Source: Methanocellales archaeon
GTDB taxonomy: Archaea > Halobacteriota > UBA148
Direction of reading: 5' to 3'
Assembly (NCBI GenBank): GCA_028715985.1
Contig: JAQUQR010000002.1
Location: 133,272 to 197,271 of the forward strand
DNA: 64,000 nt
A program made the translations under genes and the position numbers. This document shows positions 36,347-45,697 of the stretch, piece by piece. Under the pieces are notes generated by a model. It saw only the letters and a list, made by a program, of their open reading frames with translations. It was not told the origin of the DNA and made no database searches. Numbering within the stretch: the first letter of the stretch is position 1; every line of letters starts with the position of its first letter.

Positions 36347-36934
36347 ATGAAGAAAGTAACTATACCATTATTGGCAGTGTTGCTTGTAGCGACCATACTA
36401 GTTGCTCATGCAGGAATTATATTATCAACAATAGAATCAATACCAGTTGGACAACCGAAATTAGTAGAGCCTACTGCAGCACCAGCAGCACCAGCAGCAC
36501 CAGCAGCACCAGCAGCACCAGCAGCACCAACACCAAAGCCAGCACCAGCTGCAGCACCTGCATCTATAGGCGACTTCGTAGTCACCAGTATAACCTGTGA
36601 CCCAACTAGAATCATAGCAGGCAGTCCCATAGAGATAATAGTCACGGTGAAGAATGGTGGGGCAAGTGAAAGCACCCAAACATTGGTACTTAATGTTGAT
36701 GGTGTTGAAGTAGATACCGAAGAGGTTACTCTTGCAGCAGGTGCATCCACAGAAGTCACTTTCAAACATAGGACTAAGACAACAACAAGTCCTGAAGAGC
36801 TGGGACAAGTTTTCCAGGGGGAAGAGGAAGAAGTCGAAGGAGAACTTCCAACAGAAAGGGATGTTACGGTTGAAGTGGGCGGAGTGACAACAACGTTTGT
36901 GCTAGCGCCGACGCCATTTATGCCAATTACGTAG
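36347..36934 (+). CDS. exported CARDB-domain protein
   Basis: A 195-residue protein with a signal peptide (KKVTIPLLAVLLVATILV), an AAP linker and a CARDB-like domain identical to the one on the ferredoxin at 34755-35726. Only the N-terminal 40 residues differ, so this is the same C-terminal part with an export signal in place of the ferredoxin. The start at 36347 (ATGAAGAAAGTA) is chosen at the signal. The domain likely binds a partner or surface outside the cell. With the inverted duplication this is the clearest sign of recent rearrangement in the window. Confidence 0.75.
   Translation: MKKVTIPLLAVLLVATILVAHAGIILSTIESIPVGQPKLVEPTAAPAAPAAPAAPAAPAAPTPKPAPAAAPASIGDFVVTSITCDPTRIIAGSPIEIIVTVKNGGASESTQTLVLNVDGVEVDTEEVTLAAGASTEVTFKHRTKTTTSPEELGQVFQGEEEEVEGELPTERDVTVEVGGVTTTFVLAPTPFMPIT
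36478..36934. repeat. inverted duplication, right arm
   Basis: Mirror copy of 34755-35225 (see that entry). Beyond TAG at 36934 the flanks diverge at once, so the duplication ends at the stop codon. Confidence 0.85.
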
Positions 36935-37307
36935 GCATAGAGTGACACTTAAAGGAAAAGACATAGCAGGTCATTGCCATATTCCAAGTTCGCATTTCGG
37001 TCTACTAGAGAGGTGAATAGGGTTCAAATCGTTACATAAAGGCGACTTTAAGCAGACCCATGACATTTCAGGTAACGCAAAATTTCATCATGACAAAGTC
37101 CCAAACCAAATGCCCCATTATATTGATACCAGAAGACAGTTTTGGCGATTAATTGAACCCTTTCACCTAATATGTTAGTCTGCATATTGATTAATATATA
37201 AATAGTTCATGAGTTACCAACGGATAATACGAGTTCAGTACCTTGTAGAGCCCCCCACACGAGTGAAAGACCGAGGGCTGAGTGATACTCGATAAAAGTG
37301 GGAGGTA
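36935..37307. other. intergenic, no gene seen
   Basis: About 370 bases between the CARDB gene and the convergent larC. A minus-strand frame overlapping the end of larC (37207-37461) is a shadow. No recognisable element; the T-rich start could be a terminator for either gene. Confidence 0.35.
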
Positions 37308-38351
37308 TTAACCCATGGTATAACAAGGGATTACCCGCACGCCAAGCGTTCCAAGCTCTTCCATCATCAAACGAGAGATTTTGCCCACATCTTCCTTGCT
37401 GACAATCGCTTTTATTATCTGACCAGGCCTGTTTTTCTTCGTGAACACCGGAATGACGCATACTTCTCGGACCCCTGCCCTCGATAGCCTCTCAACTACA
37501 TGACCAATGACCTCTCCTGTGACATCATCGACGTTCGTCTCCAACACGTAGATCTCATCGCTGATAGAGGCGTGCCCAGAGGGTTTTCCCAATATGACTC
37601 GAACGAGGTTAGGGATGGCCTCAAGATCTGCACCTCCGGCACCAAATCCAACAGCTTCAGCTTGCATCATAGGATAAAACGGGACGGGTTTACTGGTTAA
37701 GTTGACAAGGAGAGAAGCCCCTGTAGGAGTTGTCAACTCTGCTTCGACGGGCCCACCGATCATCGGGAAATTTCTTGACCGCAATATTTCAAGCGTTGCA
37801 GGGGATGGTACAGGAACAATTCCATGTGAGATTTTTATCAAACCGCCACCTACGGCGACTGGAGTTGAGCATATTAAGGTATCTTTGAGTGAAACCAAGT
37901 CCTCCAAGGCAGTTACAGCTCCTACGATGTCAGCAACAGTATCGGCAGACCCTAATTCATGCAAATGAACGTCTTCCAAGGCAGCCCCATGAACGTTAAC
38001 TTCTGCTTCCATTAAAGTCCTTATGGAGCCCAATGCCATTTCTGACGCCTTGTCAGATAGATTTAAGTAATCTACGCAATTCTTAACAGCATTCATGATC
38101 TCAAGACCCGTCCTATGGTCATATTCCTCATCTATTACCACATTGACTTCCTTGGCCCGAAATCCCCTTTGGATGACGTCTTTAACCACAACCTCTATGC
38201 TGTTACAACCATTAACGAAATCTCTGGCCGCTTCCATGGCCCCTGTGACTTTTGACATATCTGCACCAAGGTCTAAAAGCGCACCTACAAGCATATTGCC
38301 AGCGATACCAGCAACTTGACAGTCAATCAGGATGATTGTTTTATTTGACAT
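37308..38351 (-). CDS. larC: LarC, nickel-pincer nucleotide cyclometallase
   Basis: A 347-residue LarC, which inserts nickel into the pincer nucleotide. It has the N-terminal IDCQVAGIAGNMLVGALLDLG, HLHELGSADTVADIVGA, ELTTPTGASLL and, in the C-terminal part, ETNVDDVTGEVIGHV with KKNRPGQIIKA. The start at 38351 follows GAGGAA; a much longer frame upstream is not supported. Family members usually run about 50-60 residues further, with an RVK-type strand and PEYED-type motif missing here, so the C-terminus looks truncated. Confidence 0.87.
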   Translation of the reverse strand: MSNKTIILIDCQVAGIAGNMLVGALLDLGADMSKVTGAMEAARDFVNGCNSIEVVVKDVIQRGFRAKEVNVVIDEEYDHRTGLEIMNAVKNCVDYLNLSDKASEMALGSIRTLMEAEVNVHGAALEDVHLHELGSADTVADIVGAVTALEDLVSLKDTLICSTPVAVGGGLIKISHGIVPVPSPATLEILRSRNFPMIGGPVEAELTTPTGASLLVNLTSKPVPFYPMMQAEAVGFGAGGADLEAIPNLVRVILGKPSGHASISDEIYVLETNVDDVTGEVIGHVVERLSRAGVREVCVIPVFTKKNRPGQIIKAIVSKEDVGKISRLMMEELGTLGVRVIPCYTMG

Positions 38352-39116
38352 TTCGAGTTCCTCACTGCGTCTCAAACGATTAGCCTTAGATGCCTTAAAT
38401 GTTATGTAATAGAGAAGTGCATGAAAGCTGAGAGAGGAGAGAATTAAAAAGTGAGAGCATCCCGTTAAGATAGGTCTAAATGATGAGATGAGGATGTCAG
38501 AAGGTATTGCGTACTTTATGGCATGCCTCTTAGAAACAGTGATAAAAAGGCAGGACATAACAAGCAGAGACCCCGTTGATTTACCTCAAGGAAATTACGT
38601 AAGGTCACAAGGATGCAAGAGGCTTTCGGTTCTAACATTAATTAAATAAATAAGCAAAGCTATCCAACACATATGCAGATTAAAGGACCAAGGCCCATAT
38701 CTGGGTTGATGGTAAGAATTAAAAGTCTACGGAGATTCCTTATGAGAATTTTGGAGGTGACAAGAGATTCAGGTGTCTGAACTAGCGGGATGAAAATAAA
38801 CTTGACAGGACCAAACATATCACGGTATATGGCTGTAAGGATAGTTTCAATCTGCTGATGTAGAAAAGTCATAGAATCGGGTTTTGCAGAAATCTTAATA
38901 TCCGAATTAGAGAAAAGAGGGATATAGACATTTTCAACCTTGAAGCCATCTGCTGTGAAGCGTAGTTCACCTGTTGGATTCTCCAGTCCCAGAGTGACCC
39001 AGCAAATAAAGAAGCAAATAAAGATGAAATGAGCCTTCTACAAGACCTGAGAAAACCATTTATAGCATTAATCTGATTTATTTATTCATAAAAAAGAAGT
39101 AAAGGAGGCATAAGGG
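38352..39116. other. intergenic, no gene seen
   Basis: About 765 bases between divergent larC and the E1-like gene. Frames here are short and lack ribosome sites. There are several A/T-rich promoter-like runs, as at 38640-38660 and near 39070-39090. A sequence AATGATGAG near 38478 resembles a C-box, but no matching D-box arrangement was seen. Confidence 0.35.
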
Positions 39117-40022
39117 GTGGCTGAACCAAAACCATGCGATTTCGATTTTAGTTACGATAAGTTGTTTGAGAGGAATTACGGCATTTTCACCCGCGATGAA
39201 CAGGAGAAGATTAAAAATGCAAAGATAATGCTCATAGGCTGTGGTGGCATGGGTGGAGCGATGGCCATAATTCTGGCGAGGAGTGGCGTTGAAAACTTCG
39301 TGCTGGTCGACCCTGATGTCTATGAACCCACCAATACTAACCGCCAGCTATGCTGTTTTGAGGATACCTGCGGACGACCAAAGGCGACAGTTACCAAAGA
39401 ACACCTTATAAAGATAAATCCTGGAATAAAAGCCGAAACCTATGAAAAGGAGATGCCGGTAGGATCTCTTGAGGATTTGATTAAAGAGGATGTCGATGTG
39501 CTGATAGGCGTTGCTGACGATTTCCCCTTCGCTATATTGGCCATGAGGATGGCAAAAAAGAAGGGCATACCCTGTGTGATAGGATACCCTACAGGAATGC
39601 TCGCTCGGATAACCACCATCCTGCCGGATGGTCCGGAAGCAGAGGAGCCTTTTGGGATTCCCAAGGGCTTGAGTTATAAGACGCTCCATAGCATCATGTT
39701 CTCCAAAAAGTACAGGCAGATGTTCAGAGGTACCCTCGAATACTATAAAAATGAAGGGGAGTGGACCGATGAGTGGTTCGAAAATTTCGTCAACACTGAC
39801 AAGTATCCCTTCCCGCAGATAGCTCCTGTGGTTTTGGCTGCGGCCTCGTTGGCTTCCTTGGAGGTCTTGAAGCTAGTAACGGGTAAGTGGGAGCCGGTGG
39901 CTGCGCCTAAATACTGGCACATAAAACCAAATTACGCTTCCATCGATGAATTCGCCCCTCCTGATATAAAGAGAAAGTTTGGCTCAATCATCTTAAAAAT
40001 AAAGGAAAAATTTGTTGGTTAG
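39117..40022 (+). CDS. E1-like (ThiF/MoeB/HesA) adenylyltransferase
   Basis: A 301-residue E1-like protein with a Rossmann motif (LIGCGGMGGAM), the adenylation stretch NTNRQLCCFED, and VLIGVADDF. This family adenylates the C-terminus of a small sulfur-carrier protein and helps make thiamine, pterin or other sulfur-bearing cofactors. The zinc CxxC pairs of MoeB are not evident. E1-like genes commonly accompany AOR genes for tungstopterin synthesis, the best guess here. GTG start with AAGGAGG upstream. Its stop overlaps the convergent radical SAM gene by four bases. Confidence 0.78.
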   Translation: MAEPKPCDFDFSYDKLFERNYGIFTRDEQEKIKNAKIMLIGCGGMGGAMAIILARSGVENFVLVDPDVYEPTNTNRQLCCFEDTCGRPKATVTKEHLIKINPGIKAETYEKEMPVGSLEDLIKEDVDVLIGVADDFPFAILAMRMAKKKGIPCVIGYPTGMLARITTILPDGPEAEEPFGIPKGLSYKTLHSIMFSKKYRQMFRGTLEYYKNEGEWTDEWFENFVNTDKYPFPQIAPVVLAAASLASLEVLKLVTGKWEPVAAPKYWHIKPNYASIDEFAPPDIKRKFGSIILKIKEKFVG

Positions 40023-41500
40023 GGGCTTAGAAGTCTCTTGAGCCTCCGCTTCATATATTTTGCGGATAGTGTCAACAGCAAGTAAATAGGCCACTTGCCC
40101 CTATGCATGTACATGCTGGAGTACTCTTTGTAAAGCAAGGACATCCATCTAAAATTATGCTCCCAGCTCTTGATGATTAGCTCCCTATGGAGATCGTTCA
40201 GATCCTTAATGTTGAAGCTTTTCTCCCTTGAATGTGAGACAAAAAAAAGTGGCACCAGCAAACTTTTAAAAGTTTTTAAGTCCTCTACTAATCGTATGGA
40301 TTCCTCTACGTCTCTGTCTATTTCATCCGGAAGACCTATTAAAAGTGTGGCAGCTGGAACCCAATTATTTTTCATGAGGGTCTCAAAAGCAACGATTACA
40401 TCTTCATACCACCCCTTACTTTTTTCAAAAGCGGGTTTACCCCTCATGCACTTTTTAATCAGCCTTTGGCTCCCGGTCTCCACACCTACCTGGGCTCCAA
40501 GAAACTTTTGCTCTCCACCCAAATTCAATAGCTGCGATATTTCTCCGATGAGATCCGGTGCCTGCAACACCGAGGATATGGAGAAGTGGCTAATATCGAT
40601 GAATTTAACCTCTGGAAGCCGTTTAACTTCTTGGAACAACTTTATTACGGATTCCTTATTCACAGTATACCCATTTGACCCATAGAGAAGCACATCTTCT
40701 GCATGGAGGATAGGGGTGGACCGCCCATATCTCAGCGTGGTCACAACGTCTTTTAGGATGTGCTCCAGCGGCATATCCCTTTTTTTGGATGACGCCAATG
40801 AACAGTGAAGGCAGCCTCTCCCACATCCTCGGGATATTTCCACGAGCCCGTTCATGCTGGGACCAAGAATGTGTGGGATCATTGCTGCATCTACCGGTTG
40901 ACCATGGATAAACTCAGGAATAGGCTCACCCTGCAAGATATCGTGAAAAAGATTTGGCACGACGCTCTCTCCTTCGCCCAAAACAACGCAATCAATGCCA
41001 AGTTTATCTTTTTCTTCATCATTTTCGAGCTGCCAGGCACCTGAGCCACCCAAAATTACTTTCGGCTTGTAACGGGTTACCACAGGATTGTTGAGCAGAG
41101 CCCTGAGTTTTATGGGCATGTAAGCCTCCCCTCTAAACATCTGGGTAAACGTGGACGTTGCCGGACCTATCCCCAGCGGGTCCATCTCACTGAGACCCAA
41201 TATTTTCGTATCCGGACCAACAGCCTTATCAAGGTGGTCAGGATGAACAACAGCGACCTGGTCTCTTTTGAAACCTGAATTTAAGAGCGATGATTCGATA
41301 ACCCTAAGCCCGAGAGGGGCTGACAATGGCAATCCGTCAACTGCGACTTTTGTAGGAGGGCAGAATACATTAAAAAATATCCATTCAGGTATCAGACTCT
41401 CGGGGAAACATGAGATGAACCCAAGGAAGATCCCTCCCCCATAATCACTAAAAAGGGTCCTGTCGGATGTCAAAACAATTTCATAACCATTCACTTTCAT
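40019..41500 (-). CDS. radical SAM protein with N-terminal B12-like domain
   Basis: A 493-residue protein. About 1-215 is an alpha/beta domain of the sort that binds cobalamin in class B radical SAM enzymes, though its usual histidine motif is not evident. The radical SAM core begins with SRGCGRGCLHC (CX3CX2C, around residue 230) and continues with GVETGSQRLIKK. A helical C-terminal part of 110 residues follows. The substrate is unknown. It is convergent with the E1-like gene, so the two may not be co-transcribed. Confidence 0.78.
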   Translation of the reverse strand: MKVNGYEIVLTSDRTLFSDYGGGIFLGFISCFPESLIPEWIFFNVFCPPTKVAVDGLPLSAPLGLRVIESSLLNSGFKRDQVAVVHPDHLDKAVGPDTKILGLSEMDPLGIGPATSTFTQMFRGEAYMPIKLRALLNNPVVTRYKPKVILGGSGAWQLENDEEKDKLGIDCVVLGEGESVVPNLFHDILQGEPIPEFIHGQPVDAAMIPHILGPSMNGLVEISRGCGRGCLHCSLASSKKRDMPLEHILKDVVTTLRYGRSTPILHAEDVLLYGSNGYTVNKESVIKLFQEVKRLPEVKFIDISHFSISSVLQAPDLIGEISQLLNLGGEQKFLGAQVGVETGSQRLIKKCMRGKPAFEKSKGWYEDVIVAFETLMKNNWVPAATLLIGLPDEIDRDVEESIRLVEDLKTFKSLLVPLFFVSHSREKSFNIKDLNDLHRELIIKSWEHNFRWMSLLYKEYSSMYMHRGKWPIYLLLTLSAKYMKRRLKRLLSP

Positions 41501-42281
41501 TCACCCAACGATTACTTAGAAATAATTATTAGATGTCTTTAAGGTATGTCCTTTGATTAACGTTTACCTTTTTGGTTCTGATTACTAGAGGGGGATACCT
41601 GAAAACCGTTAATTTTGCGGAGGTGTATTGATCGTAGTGTAGGGATTTAGGCTTACCAGCTCTCGCTATTTTTGGATAAGAGAAGAGAAGATAAAAGAAG
41701 ATAAATGAGGGCAAACCATTTAGTTTTCAATCCAAAATAGATGTTTGAAATCCCCGTTGAAATCTTGAAATCCGATTAGACGCGGTCCGAGGACATTAGG
41801 ATAATTTCTAAGATGACGTATTAAGATTTTGTCCCATTGAAATACCTTATTTAGGATAGATACGCCCCTGATCGTTAAAGCATTTAACGTCTGATATCAA
41901 TACTGGCTTTTAGCGATGTGACGACCACTGAGAGAATTATTATATTGTATGGCTTCCATTTAGTGCTTTGCTGTATATCCGTCAATTTAATTATTTTTTT
42001 ATCAAAGTAATGATGACCCAATTGGATTATTGGATCAAAGAAGAGCATCCTAGGTAAATACTAAGGACTTTGATATAAATTTTTATCAAGGAAGGAACTT
42101 ATTGGTTCCCCTAGACCCTAAAAAGGATTAGACGAGAGCTTTCAAAGCCCTAATTCAGAGGTACAGATTCAAGGAGATCGGGACAAATCTTATTTCTCAT
42201 ATAACATTGTATTGGAAAGCATACCCAAGAAAGGTTTATGTTCGTTCAGAGGGAGATTTTTCACGTAGGTGGTGAAATCAA
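41501..42281. other. intergenic, no gene seen
   Basis: About 780 bases between divergent radical SAM and AOR genes. Reading frames are short on both strands. Promoter-like AT runs precede both genes. An AATGATGA near 42008 resembles a C-box, but no matching D-box is close enough. Nothing else recognised. Confidence 0.35.
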
Positions 42282-44246
42282 ATGTCAGGGGGCTATGTTA
42301 GAAGATTTCTTAATTTAGATCTCTCTAACGATAAGATTAAAGAAGAAAGGCCAGAGGAGGGAGTTTATAGAGATTTTCTTGGAGGGACGGGCTTAGGTGT
42401 ATGGCATATCTACAACAACCAGAAGGCGGGGATTAACCCCCTGGGCCCAGAAAACATAATAGGGTTTGTGACAGGTTTACTAAACGGTACGAAAGTTCCT
42501 TTTTCTGGAAGATACACCGTGGTAGGAAAATCCCCTCTGACTAAGACGTGGGGGGATGCAAATTCCGGAGGTTTTTTCGGCCCCGAGTTAAAACAGGCAG
42601 GTTATGATGCCATCTTCATCAAGGGCATCTCCAAGAAACCTGTTTACTTATGGATTAATGACGGAAAGGCTGAAATTCGAGATGCCAGCCATCTATGGGG
42701 CAGGGACACTACTGAAACTTTAGACATTATCAGAAGTGAGGTAGGAGATGAGAAGGTTAGAGTGGCATCCATCGGCCCTTCCGGAGAGAAGCTCTCTTTG
42801 ATTTCTTGCATAATTAATGACAAGGGGAGGGCAGCTGCCCGCAGTGGATTGGGGGCTGTGATGGGGTCAAAGAAATTAAAGGCAATAGCAGTGAGAGGCA
42901 CCGAAAGAGTTCCGATCCATGACCAGAAAAGGTTAACAGATGTCAGGGAACGAATGCTAAAATCCATAAGAAGGAGTCCTTATCCCCCAACCAAACTTAT
43001 GATGACCTTGTTAAAACCGATTATGCCTTGGATTTTAAGAAGAGGCGTAGTTGGCATGCCTGACGTGGGCTATATAACGGAATCGTATATTAAATATGGA
43101 ACAGCCATGGGCATGGCCCCTTGTTCGGAGATGGGGGATTCTCCTTGTAAAAACTGGGCCGGGGTGGGGTTTCGGGATTTCCCGATGAGAGCCAAGTCTT
43201 ACAAGATAAGCGATGACCATGTTGTAAAGTATAACAAAGGAAAGTATGCATGTGCTGCTTGCCCTATTGGGTGTGGGGCAATTGTAAAAATTGAAGGAGG
43301 ACCCTATGCATTGGAGGAGGGACATAAGCCAGAATATGAAACTCTGGCAGCCTTCGGATCAATGACCCTAAATGATAACGTAGAGTCAATCATAAAAGCT
43401 AACGACATCTGTAATCGCTATGGAATCGATACCATTTCCGCCGGGGCAACCATAGCCTTTGCAATGGAATGTTACGAGAATAGCATACTGACCAAGGATG
43501 ACACAGATGGCATCGAGCTGACATGGGGGAATACGGAAGCGATTATCCGAACTCTAGAGAAATTGGCCAAACACGAGGGATTCGGCGAACTGCTCGCAGA
43601 CGGGGTGAAAGTAGCAGCAGAGAGAATCGGGAAAGGGGCAGACGAATATGCCATGCACGTACATGGACAGGAGGTCCCAATGCACGATCCGAGGCTAAAT
43701 CCGAGTTTTGCCACAGCCTATGTTGCCGATCCCACGCCAGCACGACATACAAAAGGTGGAGCCGGCATCCTTGAGTTGGGTCTTTCTTCCAATCCTTTTA
43801 AAGACGTTAAGCTTCCGAGGATCAAGAGGTCCCAATACAAGGGTAAAGGAGAAGTGCACGCCACCCTAAGCAAAATTCACATAACATTGGACTCTCTCGG
43901 GATGTGCCAATTCTTGGGCTATTTTGGCTCGTTTCCCATTATTGATGCCATAGAAGCTGTCACTGACTGGGATTTTTCAACCGAAGAGCTTATGAAAACA
44001 GGAGAGAGAATTCAGGCTTTGAGACAATTATTTAATGTTCGAGAGGGGATTAGACCGTCCGATTTCAAATTACCCGATAGGATTAGGGGGGTTCCTCCAT
44101 TACCAGCAGGTCCAAGCGCAGGAATGACCATCGACTTGAATTCCATGGTGGAGGAATTTTACAATGCTATGGATTGGAGCTTAGAGGATGGCAAGCCTTC
44201 TGAAGAGAGGCTAAAGAGTTTAGGATTAGCAGAAATGTCAATTTGA
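42282..44246 (+). CDS. aldehyde ferredoxin oxidoreductase
   Basis: A 654-residue AOR with the full cluster motif: CAACPIGC (around residues 323-330) and the last cysteine in LGMCQF (around 540). The N-terminus carries GGTGLGVWHIY and AAARSGLGAVMGSKKLKAIAVRG, where the pterins bind. No partner ferredoxin gene is beside it, so it may act with a soluble ferredoxin in the cytoplasm. LuxE and LuxC genes follow after 312 bases on the same strand; these make or use aldehydes from acyl groups, giving a possible substrate link. AGGTGG precedes the ATG. Confidence 0.92.
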   Translation: MSGGYVRRFLNLDLSNDKIKEERPEEGVYRDFLGGTGLGVWHIYNNQKAGINPLGPENIIGFVTGLLNGTKVPFSGRYTVVGKSPLTKTWGDANSGGFFGPELKQAGYDAIFIKGISKKPVYLWINDGKAEIRDASHLWGRDTTETLDIIRSEVGDEKVRVASIGPSGEKLSLISCIINDKGRAAARSGLGAVMGSKKLKAIAVRGTERVPIHDQKRLTDVRERMLKSIRRSPYPPTKLMMTLLKPIMPWILRRGVVGMPDVGYITESYIKYGTAMGMAPCSEMGDSPCKNWAGVGFRDFPMRAKSYKISDDHVVKYNKGKYACAACPIGCGAIVKIEGGPYALEEGHKPEYETLAAFGSMTLNDNVESIIKANDICNRYGIDTISAGATIAFAMECYENSILTKDDTDGIELTWGNTEAIIRTLEKLAKHEGFGELLADGVKVAAERIGKGADEYAMHVHGQEVPMHDPRLNPSFATAYVADPTPARHTKGGAGILELGLSSNPFKDVKLPRIKRSQYKGKGEVHATLSKIHITLDSLGMCQFLGYFGSFPIIDAIEAVTDWDFSTEELMKTGERIQALRQLFNVREGIRPSDFKLPDRIRGVPPLPAGPSAGMTIDLNSMVEEFYNAMDWSLEDGKPSEERLKSLGLAEMSI

Positions 44247-44558
44247 ACTTAGATAGCATGACGGGTTAAGACCTGGAAACAAATAAGAGCCAACCCGAGT
44301 AATTCAAAGGATTAAACTCTAGCAACCAAGTCGATGGATAGTTAGATAGTAGGATAGGATGATAACAAGAAGATAGTAGAATAATAACAAGAGTCTTTTT
44401 ATAGAGTTATATGCATAAATTAGCACATACGTGATTACATAGTACAATGAAATGCCGGAGCCTGCTTTCCTAATATCATTCGTTGCAAGTAAAAGACGAT
44501 TTGATTTAATCATGAGAGACTATTTCTTTAGCGGTCAATCAGAGATGAAAAATAGGGG
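44247..44558. other. intergenic, no gene seen
   Basis: About 310 AT-rich bases between the AOR and the luxE-like gene. It includes short repeats of TAGTAGGATA-type sequence near 44340-44385 and a promoter-like TATA stretch around 44400. No gene recognised. Confidence 0.35.
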
Positions 44559-45695
44559 ATGAAAAAAATGGGAGATGAAAAAATTAAATGGGAATTTGAA
44601 AAATTGTTAAATCATCCAGACCCTTATCATATACCAATCAAAGAACTAAAACAAATGAAACTTAAAGCCTTTAAACAAGCCCTTGCTTATCACTTCGAAA
44701 ATTGCCCTGAATACAGGGAATATTGTAAATTACACAAGGTAAAGCCGAGTGATATAAAAACCTATGAGGATTTGGCTAAGATGCAGCCAATTCCTTCTGA
44801 CATTTTCAGAGATGCGAAAAAGTTGGTGTTGAGCGTTCCTGAGAGTCAAATAGTAACAGTTTTCACTACCAGCGGAACTTCCGGCACACCCAGCAGATAT
44901 CCGTTCGATATGGAAAATATGAAGAGGATGGCCCCTGGAATTGCGAAAGGGTTTCTACAGGTTGGTGACTTAAAGGGAGGGACCATTATCATGCTAACAC
45001 CATCGCCAGAAGAGTCAGACACGGGAATGGTTCAAGGATTCCATCATGCCATGAAGTTTTTGGGGTACCCCGATGAGAAGATAATTTATGCTGTGAGGGA
45101 GGGAAAATTTGAACCCGAATATGTCATAGAGGCTGTAGAAAAATCCGAGAGACCCCAGCATTTATTTGGCCCGCCTTTTGCTTTCGTGGAACTGGTAAAT
45201 TATTTGAAGGCAAAAAAAATGACATTAGAGTTGGACAAAAAAAGCAGATTATTGACATCTGGCGGTTGGAAGAAGGTTAAAGGAGAAATATCGAGAAATG
45301 AATTTGAGAACCTCTTATCAGAAGCGTTTGGGGTGGAAAAAAATCAGTTCAGAGATACGTACGGCCTGACAGATGTGATGTCAGGAATGGTTGAATGCGA
45401 ATATCACAAAAAGCACGTACCACCATGGATACACGTATCGGTTAGAGATCCTGCAAACACTGATAGGGAAGTTTCCCCTAATAAGGTCGGTCTTATTACC
45501 TTCTCTAGCTGTTTGATTTACTCTTATCCGGCATTCTCAATGCCCGGAGATATGGCAGTGGCTGAAGAGGGGACCTGTAAGTGTGGCCGGATAGGTCAGA
45601 TAGTTGAACATAAAGGGAGAATAAGTAAGTTAGGTGCTCGTGGCTGTGCTCTCAGACTTGAACAATTCATGAACATAATCACAAAGGAAAAATAA
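44559..45695 (+). CDS. luxE: LuxE-like acyl-protein synthetase
   Basis: A 378-residue member of the LuxE/acyl-protein synthetase family, part of the ANL adenylating enzymes. The adenylation loop TTSGTSGTPSRYPF (around residue 103) and RDTYGLTDV near the C-terminus are clear. LuxE activates a carboxylic acid with ATP and hands the acyl group to LuxC. A cluster of cysteines (CKCGRIG) lies near the end. A second in-frame ATG three codons in is equally possible as start. It is followed by the luxC-like gene after 2 bases, so the two work together. The true acyl substrate is unknown. Confidence 0.8.
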   Translation: MKKMGDEKIKWEFEKLLNHPDPYHIPIKELKQMKLKAFKQALAYHFENCPEYREYCKLHKVKPSDIKTYEDLAKMQPIPSDIFRDAKKLVLSVPESQIVTVFTTSGTSGTPSRYPFDMENMKRMAPGIAKGFLQVGDLKGGTIIMLTPSPEESDTGMVQGFHHAMKFLGYPDEKIIYAVREGKFEPEYVIEAVEKSERPQHLFGPPFAFVELVNYLKAKKMTLELDKKSRLLTSGGWKKVKGEISRNEFENLLSEAFGVEKNQFRDTYGLTDVMSGMVECEYHKKHVPPWIHVSVRDPANTDREVSPNKVGLITFSSCLIYSYPAFSMPGDMAVAEEGTCKCGRIGQIVEHKGRISKLGARGCALRLEQFMNIITKEK

Positions 45696-45697
45696 AG

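Noticed and set aside
42001..42040. C/D-box small RNA suggested by an ATGATGA sequence, also near 38478
   Set aside because: No D-box CTGA at the needed distance and no kink-turn pairing.
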